From: an uncultured Collinsella sp. | Lineage (GTDB): Bacteria > Actinomycetota > Coriobacteriia > Coriobacteriales > Coriobacteriaceae | Length of the DNA stretch: 7,406 nt | Assembly: GCA_958370325.1 (NCBI GenBank) | Contig: CATXJW010000065.1 | Location: forward strand, 1 to 7,406 | Direction: 5' to 3' | Part shown: one piece after another, positions 1 through 5,202 of the stretch | Position numbering within the stretch: the first letter of the stretch is position 1 | Layout of the letters: each line of letters begins with the position of its first letter | Notes under the pieces: generated by a model | What the model was told of the DNA's origin: nothing | Database searches by the model: none | The model's input: only the letters and a program-made list of their open reading frames with translations | Made by a program: the position numbers and the translations under genes

Positions 1-254
1 TTAAGCATCTGGTGTATACCGACATCGCGCGCGATGGCATGCAGACGGGCATCGATGTGGCGGTGTATCGCCATGTGGTCGAGGTCGCGGGCTTTCCCGT
101 CGTGGCTTCGGGCGGCATCTCGACGCTCGACGACATCCGCGCGCTGGCCGCGGTGGGCGAGGGCGCGATTGAAGGCGCCATTACCGGCCGCGCGCTCTAC
201 GAAGGCAACTTTACGCTGGCGCAGGCGCTGGCCGCCGCCCGAGGGGATGAGTAG
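1..254 (+). CDS. hisA: HisA, ProFAR isomerase (3' end only)
   Basis: The reading frame is open from the window edge (first full codon at 3) and ends with TAG at 252-254, so only the last 83 or so residues are present. HisA isomerises ProFAR to PRFAR, the fourth step of histidine synthesis, in the cytoplasm. The fragment shows the C-terminal half of the TIM barrel: the TDIARDG block, which carries a conserved acidic residue, then VVASGGIS, a phosphate-binding strand and loop, then the EGAITGRALYEG segment near the end. HisF follows after 3 nt, and its ribosome binding site (GAGGGG, 241-246) lies inside this gene. In many actinobacteria the enzyme is the bifunctional PriA (HisA plus TrpF activity). 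The residues that would decide this are outside the window. Confidence 0.93.
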   Translation, partial: KHLVYTDIARDGMQTGIDVAVYRHVVEVAGFPVVASGGISTLDDIRALAAVGEGAIEGAITGRALYEGNFTLAQALAAARGDE

Positions 255-257
255 CCC

Positions 258-1040
258 ATGCTTACCAAACGCGTAATTCCCTGCCTGGACGTCAAGGACG
301 GCCGTGTGGTCAAGGGCGTCAACTTTGTGAGCCTGCGCGATGCTGGCGACCCGGTGGAGCTGGCGCGCGCCTACGACCGCGAGGGTGCAGACGAGGTCGT
401 CTTCCTGGACATTACCGCGACGAGCGACAACCGCGCGACGACCATCGAGATGGCGGCGCACGCGGCCGAGGAGCTCGCTATTCCCTATACCGTGGGCGGC
501 GGTTTCCGCGACTTGGCGGGCATGCGAACCATGGTTGCCGCCGGTGCCGACAAGGTGTCGCTTAACTCTGCCGCCGTGCGCGATCCGTCGTTGATCAGCC
601 AGGCTGCCGCGGCGTTTGGCAGCCAGGCCGTGGTCGTGGCGATCGATGCCAAGCGCGTGGGGCTGCCCGGGGAGCCGGGCGCCGATAAGTGGGAGGTCTT
701 TACGGCGGGCGGCCGCAACGCTACGGGTATCGACGCGGTGGCGTGGGCCGAGGAGGCGGCTCGTCGCGGCGCCGGCGAAATCCTACTGACCAGCATGGAC
801 CGCGACGGCACCAAGGCCGGCTTCGATTTGGCGCTCACCCGCGCCGTGGCGCGCGCGGTGCCGATTCCCGTCATCGCGAGCGGGGGCGTGGGCACACTCG
901 AGCATTTTGCCGAGGGTGTGATCGAGGGCGAGGCCGATGCTGTGCTGGCGGCGAGCGTCTTTCACTTTGGAACCTTCAGCATTCGCGAAGTCAAAGAGTA
1001 TATGGCCAGCCAGGGCATCCCTGTCAGATTGGATTTTTAA
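258..1040 (+). CDS. hisF: HisF, imidazole glycerol phosphate synthase cyclase subunit
   Basis: This 260-residue protein has the usual HisF length of about 250-260. With HisH it converts PRFAR and glutamine-derived ammonia to IGP and AICAR. It is a TIM barrel, and the key residues sit at standard numbering: Cys9, the catalytic Asp11 and Lys19 in the first strand and loop (RVIPCLDVKDGRVVKG), and the catalytic Asp130 in VVVAIDAKR. Phosphate-binding segments are VGGGFRD (residues 79-85) and ASGGVGT (207-213), and SMDRDGTKAGFD spans 179-190. The start is supported by GAGGGG about 11 nt upstream and by the canonical N-terminus. No hisH is visible, so it is presumably upstream with the rest of the operon. 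The stop codon directly abuts the hisI ATG, suggesting translational coupling. Confidence 0.98.
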   Translation: MLTKRVIPCLDVKDGRVVKGVNFVSLRDAGDPVELARAYDREGADEVVFLDITATSDNRATTIEMAAHAAEELAIPYTVGGGFRDLAGMRTMVAAGADKVSLNSAAVRDPSLISQAAAAFGSQAVVVAIDAKRVGLPGEPGADKWEVFTAGGRNATGIDAVAWAEEAARRGAGEILLTSMDRDGTKAGFDLALTRAVARAVPIPVIASGGVGTLEHFAEGVIEGEADAVLAASVFHFGTFSIREVKEYMASQGIPVRLDF

Positions 1041-1382
1041 ATGGAGCAAGTGACAACTGCGTCCGAGCTTAAATACGACGCCCGTGGGCTGATTCCTTGT
1101 GTGGTTCAGCAATATGACACCGGCGAGGTGCTTATGGTTGCCTGGATGAACGAGGAGTCGGTGGGGCTGACGCTCAAGACCGGGACCACGTGGTTTTGGA
1201 GCCGCAGCCGTCAGGAGCTGTGGAACAAAGGCGCGACGAGCGGCAACATGCAGGAGGTCAAGGAGCTCTGGGCCGACTGCGATAGCGATACGCTGCTGGT
1301 CAAGGTCGACTCGCCGGGTCCGGCCTGCCACACCGGCAACCGTACCTGCTTCTTTAAGCGCGTGGAAGGGGGAGTGCGATGA
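1041..1382 (+). CDS. hisI: HisI, phosphoribosyl-AMP cyclohydrolase
   Basis: This 113-residue protein opens the adenine ring of phosphoribosyl-AMP to give ProFAR (third step of histidine synthesis). It has the AWMNEES block (residues 34-40), the WSRSRQELWNKGATSGN signature (53-69), and the metal region. The acidic cluster Asp79, Asp81 and Asp83 is the expected Mg site. Cys80, Cys96 and Cys103 have the 16 and 7 residue spacing of the family's zinc-binding cysteines. This is the stand-alone form, not the HisIE fusion of enterobacteria, because hisE is a separate gene downstream. The ATG follows the hisF stop with no gap and there is no strong ribosome binding site, so it is probably translated by coupling. 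Its own stop overlaps the next gene by 4 nt (ATGA). Confidence 0.98.
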   Translation: MEQVTTASELKYDARGLIPCVVQQYDTGEVLMVAWMNEESVGLTLKTGTTWFWSRSRQELWNKGATSGNMQEVKELWADCDSDTLLVKVDSPGPACHTGNRTCFFKRVEGGVR

Positions 1383-1606
1383 AAGTCGTGACGCCGTTCG
1401 AGGTCGCCGAATGCAACACCGAGCTCCTCCGCGCGGGCGTGCCATGCCGCGTGCACCTGACTGATGCCTGCGGGGCGCAGTCGCTTTGGCTCGAGGCCGA
1501 GAAGGAAAGGCTCGATGAGGCCCATGCCGTCATCGTCGAGTTCTTTGAGAAAAAGGGCGCAAAGCCTCGGTTCGATGAGGCCGGTACCTACTTTACGCTG
1601 CAGTAA
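1379..1606 (+). CDS. Small conserved protein of the his operon (function unknown)
   Basis: This 75-residue acidic protein starts at an ATG that overlaps the hisI stop, with a good ribosome binding site (AAGGGGGAG, 1366-1374). That makes it an integral operon member and not a chance frame. No signal peptide or membrane segment is seen. It has Cys12, Cys23 and Cys31, the last in a HLTDACGAQSLWLE segment (residues 26-39). The predicted order of elements by eye is strand, helix, two strands (around VHLTDACG and SLWLEAE), helix (44-59), then two strands, which would suit a small alpha/beta fold. I recall similar small actinobacterial proteins being named RDAC family but cannot confirm the match. 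A role in histidine synthesis, for example as a partner of HisI or HisE, is inferred only from position. Confidence 0.85.
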   Translation: MKVVTPFEVAECNTELLRAGVPCRVHLTDACGAQSLWLEAEKERLDEAHAVIVEFFEKKGAKPRFDEAGTYFTLQ

Positions 1607-1621
1607 CGAGAGGAAATAACC

Positions 1622-1939
1622 ATGGGAGTCAGAACAGCTAACGTGCAGCCGGGAAATATCGGCGAGACGCTGACGGGACTGGCCGAGGTGATTCATAGCC
1701 GTCGCAACGCATCGCCGCAGGAGAGCTACACCGCCCGTCTGCTGACCGACGTCGAGGACGAACTGCTCAAGAAGCTTGCCGAGGAGGCGAGCGAGGTGAT
1801 TATGGCCTGCAAGGACAACGACCACGACCACATCCGCTACGAAGCCGGCGACCTGGTCTACCACCTGCTCGTAACCCTTGAGCGTTACGGCATCACCCTC
1901 GACGAGCTTGCCGGCGAACTCAACGCCCGCCGCCACTAG
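1622..1939 (+). CDS. hisE: HisE, phosphoribosyl-ATP pyrophosphatase
   Basis: This 105-residue protein hydrolyses phosphoribosyl-ATP to phosphoribosyl-AMP, the second step of histidine synthesis and the one before HisI. It has the all-alpha MazG-like fold of the family. Visible motifs are ESYTARLL (residues 34-41), KKLAEEASEVIMACKD (50-65), which holds the metal-binding ExxE glutamates, and YEAGDLVYHLLVTLERYGI (73-91), which holds the second acidic pair. The first 15 or so residues are variable. The start is chosen from GAGAGGAAA at 1608-1616 and the 15-nt gap from the previous stop. It is the last gene of the operon: the next gene is convergent, and three hairpins follow within 150 nt. Confidence 0.97.
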   Translation: MGVRTANVQPGNIGETLTGLAEVIHSRRNASPQESYTARLLTDVEDELLKKLAEEASEVIMACKDNDHDHIRYEAGDLVYHLLVTLERYGITLDELAGELNARRH

Positions 1940-1946
1940 TTAAGCT

Positions 1947-1981
1947 TTTGGTGCAAGGGGGACAGGATACTTTGCACCAAA
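1947..1981. repeat. Hairpin 1 after hisE
   Basis: A perfect 10-bp inverted repeat (TTTGGTGCAA at 1947-1956 and its complement at 1972-1981) encloses a 15-nt loop, GGGGGACAGGATACT. Only 4 T (1989-1992) follow, and these lie inside the next hairpin, so it is not a clean intrinsic terminator. Read on the minus strand its loop contains CCTGTCCCC, which resembles the loop of hairpin 2. Confidence 0.75.
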
Positions 1982-2012
1982 TGATCCGTTTTCCTCCGTC
2001 CCCAACGGATCA
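1982..2012. repeat. Hairpin 2 after hisE
   Basis: A perfect 9-bp inverted repeat (TGATCCGTT at 1982-1990 with AACGGATCA at 2004-2012) encloses a 13-nt loop, TTCCTCCGTCCCC. It begins on the base after hairpin 1 ends. Its loop is similar to that of hairpin 1 but in the opposite orientation, as in paired REP-like elements. No T tract follows. Confidence 0.75.
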
Positions 2013-2017
2013 AATAG

Positions 2018-2086
2018 AAGTTGCGGTGGAATAGTTCTTGTTTGATGGCCTTAGGGCTATAAACAGGAACTATTTCACCGCAACTT
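2018..2086 (+). terminator. Long near-perfect hairpin, candidate end of the his transcript
   Basis: Arms of 26 nt (2018-2043 and 2061-2086) pair along their whole length. The only non-Watson-Crick pairs are 2029/2075 and 2038/2066, and both are G-U in the plus-strand RNA. After one bulged base (2044), the loop continues the stem for 6 more pairs (2045-2050 with 2055-2060, including a third G-U) and closes with TTAG. All three exceptions are G-U on the plus strand, whereas they would be C-A mismatches in the minus-strand RNA. This points to an RNA structure in the his transcript. There is no U tract, so termination may be factor-dependent, or the hairpin may protect the 3' end or be cut by RNase III. 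It could instead be a small palindromic mobile repeat. Confidence 0.6.
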
Positions 2087-2098
2087 ATGAAGGGGTGG

Positions 2099-3010
2099 CT
2101 AGACAAGGGGCGTGGGCTCCCATTCGCCGGTGGCGTGGGGGATGTCGAAGGTTCGGTAGCCGCAGTCGTAGGCGTGGGCCTGGGCCTCGCGGATGTTCCA
2201 GCAGATGTCGCAGGCGCGGTGTGCGTCCGAGCCAAAGGTAATCGGCACTTCGGCATGGGCAAAGCAGCGCAAAAGGCCAGTCACGGGATAGTAGTCGTCG
2301 AGACCCTTACGCGGTGCGGCCGTCGAGACCTCAACGCGGCGGCCCGTATCGTGCGCGCACTCGGCCATCTGTTGCCAAAACGGCGCGGGGTCAAAATCGG
2401 GCGCAAAGCCTTCCTTCGAAAAGCGCATGACCAGGTCGGGATGAGCCATCACGTCAAAGTTGAGTGAGCTTTCGCAAGCACGGCACCAGTCGTCGACATA
2501 GCGCTCCCACACGCCGCGCACGCCCAGGTTTTCCCAAACATGCAGGTTGGTGTCGTCGTCGATCCAACCGCAGCGCGAATCGGGTGTATCGGGACGAGCG
2601 ACGTCCTCTGTCCCCGCCGTGCCCGCGGCGCCTGCCGCAATATCGCCCGGGTTGCCAATCCAATGCACGCTGCCCAGGCGTACGACTGCGCCCCGGGACC
2701 AGCGCTCAACCAAAGGCTCGCAGCCTTCGTACCAATCGCACTCAAAGCCATAGATAAGCTCGAGCTCCGGCGCGATCTGCGCGGCAAGCTTGCGGGCGTC
2801 CTCAAAAGCCAGACGATGTGCCGGCAGGTCGCCCTCGACAACCTGCACCTTGCAATTGGAATCCATGCTGGCGGGCAGGGTAAGGTGATCGGTTGAGACC
2901 ATGACGCGGCAGCCTGCCGCAGCAGCGGCGCGGACGTTGTCCTCAAACGAGGCATGCCCGTCCGAGAACGAGGTGTGGGTATGGCAATCGACCAGCGGGC
3001 AAGCAGACAT
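2099..3010 (-). CDS. PHP-domain phosphatase, probable histidinol-phosphatase (HisJ/HisK type)
   Basis: This 303-residue cytoplasmic protein belongs to the PHP metal-dependent phosphoesterase family. The metal-binding residues appear in order: His10 and His12 in DCHTHTSFSDG, Asp41-His42 in STDHL, Glu90 in GFECDW, His116 in GSVHWI, His190 in DVMAHPDL, and Asp262 and His264 in GSDAHR. Length and motif order fit the histidinol-phosphatase branch, which removes phosphate from L-histidinol phosphate in the next-to-last step of histidine synthesis. The convergent position beside the his operon supports that role, but the substrate cannot be proved from sequence. An Ala/Gly-rich stretch (about residues 122-150) after GSVHWIG looks like a lineage-specific insertion. 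The start is supported by AAAGGAG 5 nt upstream and a TACAAT box further up. Confidence 0.9.
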   Translation of the reverse strand: MSACPLVDCHTHTSFSDGHASFEDNVRAAAAAGCRVMVSTDHLTLPASMDSNCKVQVVEGDLPAHRLAFEDARKLAAQIAPELELIYGFECDWYEGCEPLVERWSRGAVVRLGSVHWIGNPGDIAAGAAGTAGTEDVARPDTPDSRCGWIDDDTNLHVWENLGVRGVWERYVDDWCRACESSLNFDVMAHPDLVMRFSKEGFAPDFDPAPFWQQMAECAHDTGRRVEVSTAAPRKGLDDYYPVTGLLRCFAHAEVPITFGSDAHRACDICWNIREAQAHAYDCGYRTFDIPHATGEWEPTPLV

Positions 3011-3015
3011 GGCGG

Positions 3016-3048
3016 CTCCTTTGCGTCAAGCGAATTCGCTCCATTGTA
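3016..3048 (-). promoter_or_regulatory. Probable -10 box and ribosome binding site of the PHP phosphatase gene
   Basis: On the minus strand TACAAT (3043-3048) is a good -10 element. A strong AAAGGAG (3016-3022) lies 5 nt before the ATG at 3010, giving a leader of roughly 25 nt. No convincing -35 hexamer is seen at 17 nt spacing, so the promoter part is tentative. The ribosome binding site firmly sets the start codon. Confidence 0.5.
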
Positions 3049-3187
3049 GCGGCGCGGCCCTCGATGCGACGAGCGCGCTGGGGTGTCGGTTTCTTGCGGA
3101 CAGGGAAAATCGCGCTCATCGCGCTCCGCCACATCCACGCCGCCCGCGATGTGTTAGCGTTTGGATGAACAAAACGAGCCCGCGCGG

Positions 3188-3194
3188 AAAGGAG
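3188..3194 (+). promoter_or_regulatory. Ribosome binding site that sets the LarC2-like start
   Basis: AAAGGAG stands 9 nt before the ATG at 3204. An in-frame ATG at 3165 and the much longer open frame back to 2901 lack such a site. Confidence 0.7.
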
Positions 3195-3203
3195 CCGGAC
3201 CGT

Positions 3204-3689
3204 ATGCCATGCGATAGCAAATTCACGCTGTCCCGCGAGACCGATGCGCCCGAAACCATCGTCAAGCTGGAATGCGACATCGACGATGCGTCGCCCGAGG
3301 TGCTCGCCTATGCCGCCGACCGCCTGCGCGAGGCCGGTGCGCGCGAGGTACACTGGCTGCCCCTCTATTGCAAGAAGGGCCGTCCCGGCTGGCAGCTGCA
3401 GGTAATCTGTACCCACGAGGATATCGATCGCCTGCAGACGATTATCTTTTTGGAAACCACGACCAATGCCATCCGCCGCCAGGTTATGGAGCGCGTTTGC
3501 CTATCACGCCGCTTTGAGCGCGTAATGACGCCATGGGGCGAGGTATCCGTTAAAGTGGCCACTCTGCCCGATGGCAGCGAGCGCGCGGCGCCCGAGTACG
3601 AGGACTGCGCCCGTCTTGCCCGCGAGCACGACGTGCCGCTTCAGCGCGTGATGCAGGCGGCCCAGAGCGCGGCACTGCGATTTGAATAG
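3204..3689 (+). CDS. Stand-alone LarC C-terminal (LarC2-like) domain protein
   Basis: This 161-residue protein matches only the C-terminal half of LarC, the CTP-dependent nickel insertase that makes the nickel-pincer cofactor of lactate racemase. Family features visible are ECDIDDASPEVLAYA (residues 23-37), WLPLYCKKGRPGWQLQVIC (51-69), FLETTTNAIRR (82-92), GEVSVKVAT (112-120) and APEYEDCARLA (129-139). Full LarC is about 400 residues, so the LarC1 part is absent. The region upstream on this strand encodes no LarC1, and the gene on the other side is divergent. The reading frame stays open upstream to 2901, but the start at 3204 is chosen because AAAGGAG (3188-3194) precedes it and the upstream residues overlap the divergent gene. 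The LarC2 domain is the part known to bind CTP, so a separate nucleotide-linked function is possible. yfcE follows after 58 nt. Confidence 0.85.
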   Translation: MPCDSKFTLSRETDAPETIVKLECDIDDASPEVLAYAADRLREAGAREVHWLPLYCKKGRPGWQLQVICTHEDIDRLQTIIFLETTTNAIRRQVMERVCLSRRFERVMTPWGEVSVKVATLPDGSERAAPEYEDCARLAREHDVPLQRVMQAAQSAALRFE

Positions 3690-3747
3690 CGCGGCCGGCG
3701 ACATCCAGCGCCCAGCCACATTAGCCCCATCCCGAAAGGATCTCCCC

Positions 3748-4296
3748 ATGAAATACCTCATCGCTTCCGACATCCACGGTTCGGCATATTGGACCGAGCG
3801 CCTCTGCTCCGCCATCGAGTCCGGGCAGCCCGACCGCATCGTCCTGCTGGGCGACCTGCTCTACCACGGCCCGCGCAACGACCTGCCGCGCGACTACGCC
3901 CCCAAGCGTGTGATTCCGCTGCTCAACGCCCTGGCCGACCGCATCATCGCGGTGCGCGGCAACTGCGACGCCGAGGTCGACCAGATGGTGCTCGACTTCC
4001 CCGTCATGGCCGACTACGCCACGCTGTTCGACGAGACCGGCCGCGAGCTGTTCCTGACGCACGGCCACGTTTTTGGTGCCGGCATGCACAACAGCGTCGA
4101 TCACGCGCCCGCGCTGCCCGAGGGCTCCGCGCTCGTCTACGGCCATACGCACATCAAGGTTAACGAGGAAAGCACCGCGCACCCGGGCCTGTGGCTCTTC
4201 AATCCCGGCAGCGTGAGCATCCCCAAGGACGGCACGCACAGCTACGGCATCTACGAGGGCGGCGCGTTCCGCCATGTGATCATGGAGGAGGACTAA
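3748..4296 (+). CDS. yfcE: YfcE-family metallophosphodiesterase
   Basis: This 182-residue protein is close in length to E. coli YfcE (184). It is a calcineurin-like phosphoesterase with a two-metal centre, expected in the cytoplasm. The metal ligands are all present: Asp8 and His10 in SDIHG, Asp36 in LLGDLLYHGPRN, Asn72 in VRGNCD, His105 in THGH, and His133 and His135 in YGHTH. FNPGSVSIP (151-159) is the typical closing motif. YfcE hydrolyses artificial phosphodiesters, and its natural substrate is not known. The start is set by GAAAGGATC about 6-8 nt upstream and by the canonical MKYLIASDIHG N-terminus, leaving out 22 upstream in-frame residues. Only 2 nt separate its stop from the mazG GTG, so the two genes are very probably cotranscribed. 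Confidence 0.94.
   Translation: MKYLIASDIHGSAYWTERLCSAIESGQPDRIVLLGDLLYHGPRNDLPRDYAPKRVIPLLNALADRIIAVRGNCDAEVDQMVLDFPVMADYATLFDETGRELFLTHGHVFGAGMHNSVDHAPALPEGSALVYGHTHIKVNEESTAHPGLWLFNPGSVSIPKDGTHSYGIYEGGAFRHVIMEED
4284..4292 (+). promoter_or_regulatory. Strong ribosome binding site for the mazG GTG start
   Basis: GGAGGAGGA lies within the last codons of yfcE, 6 nt before GTG at 4299. It fixes the non-ATG start and suggests coupling of the two genes. Confidence 0.75.
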
Positions 4297-4298
4297 CC

Positions 4299-5159
4299 GT
4301 GGCACAGCATACGGCTCAGCAAAATGCCGAGGGCTCGCGCGACCTGTCCACGCTGGTCGACGCGTCGGCCGAGCTGCAGCATCTGGTGCAGACCATCTGG
4401 CGTCTGCGTCAGCCCGATGGCTGCCCGTGGGACCGCGAGCAGACGCATCAGAGCATCGGCAAGAACATGATCGAGGAGGCCTATGAGGCGCTCGATTGCA
4501 TCGAGGCGGACGACGTGGCACATCTGCGCGAGGAGCTCGGCGACGTGCTCATGCAGGTGGTACTGCATACGCAGATTGCGGCGGACGCTGGAGAGTTTAC
4601 GCTTGCCGATGTGGCACGCGATATCGACGCCAAGCTCATCCGCCGCCACCCACACGTGTTTGGCGATGCGGATGCCGACAGCTCCGACGAGGTACTCAAG
4701 ATCTGGGACGAGGTTAAGCTTGCTGAGAAGGCTGCCAAGGACAAGGCCGTGGCGGCGGGCGAGGCTGCACCCGAGGGCCTGCTCGACGGCGTGCCCACGC
4801 ATCTGCCGGCGCTGATGCAGGCGCAGAAGGTGTCGCGTAAGGCGGCTGCCGTGGGCTTTGAATGGGAGACGGTCCAGGATGTGTGGGACGAGGTAGCCGA
4901 GGAGCGTGCCGAGTTTGAGGCCGAGGCTCCCGGAACGCCCGAGCGCGAAATGGAGTTTGGCGACCTGCTCTTTGCCTTGGTCAACGTTGCGCGCAAAGAG
5001 GGGATTGACGCCGAGAGCGCCCTGCGCGCCAGCACGGCGAAGTTCCGTCGCCGTTGGGCTGCGATGGAGGCCGCCGTGCACGAGGCGGGCGATGACCTCG
5101 CCGCCTGCTCAACCGCTCAACTCAACGACCTGTGGGACCAAGCAAAAGCAAGCGAGTGA
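4299..5159 (+). CDS. mazG: MazG, nucleoside triphosphate pyrophosphohydrolase
   Basis: This 286-residue protein with two tandem MazG domains hydrolyses NTPs or dNTPs to the monophosphate and pyrophosphate, and is thought to cleanse the nucleotide pool or affect (p)ppGpp levels. The N-terminal domain shows LRQPDGCPWDREQTHQSI (residues 36-53), EEAYE (59-63) and EELGDVLMQVVLH (78-90), with HPHVFGD at 117-123. The second domain, catalytic in E. coli MazG, shows WDEVAEERAEFEAE (196-209) and EFGDLLFALVNVARK (219-233). E. coli MazG is 263 residues, and the extra length is mainly at the N-terminus and in the Ala-rich linker (145-160). The GTG start at 4299 is chosen over upstream in-frame ATGs inside yfcE because GGAGGAGGA (4284-4292) lies 6 nt before it. 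The downstream neighbour is convergent. Confidence 0.96.
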   Translation: MAQHTAQQNAEGSRDLSTLVDASAELQHLVQTIWRLRQPDGCPWDREQTHQSIGKNMIEEAYEALDCIEADDVAHLREELGDVLMQVVLHTQIAADAGEFTLADVARDIDAKLIRRHPHVFGDADADSSDEVLKIWDEVKLAEKAAKDKAVAAGEAAPEGLLDGVPTHLPALMQAQKVSRKAAAVGFEWETVQDVWDEVAEERAEFEAEAPGTPEREMEFGDLLFALVNVARKEGIDAESALRASTAKFRRRWAAMEAAVHEAGDDLAACSTAQLNDLWDQAKASE

Positions 5160-5186
5160 GGCCTGCGTCTCTCACGGCATCCATTC

Positions 5187-5202
5187 GTAGAGAGGTCTCT
5201 AC
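5187..5202. repeat. Short perfect palindrome between mazG and the ATPase gene
   Basis: GTAGAGAGGTCTCTAC is a 7-bp inverted repeat around GG, or a 6-bp stem with an AGGT loop. It overlaps the stop codon of the minus-strand ATPase gene (5199-5201) and lies 27 nt after the mazG stop. No T tract follows on either strand, so it is at best a weak bidirectional terminator between convergent genes. Confidence 0.45.

Noticed and set aside
2901..3203. N-terminal extension of the LarC2-like protein over the divergent promoter region
   Set aside because: The frame overlaps the start of the well-supported PHP gene on the other strand. Its translation has no LarC1 features, and the ribosome binding site supports 3204.
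4293..5081. Long minus-strand frames opposite mazG and other GC-rich genes
   Set aside because: They are shadow frames caused by GC-rich codon bias, opposite genes with complete family motifs, and they have no recognisable domains.
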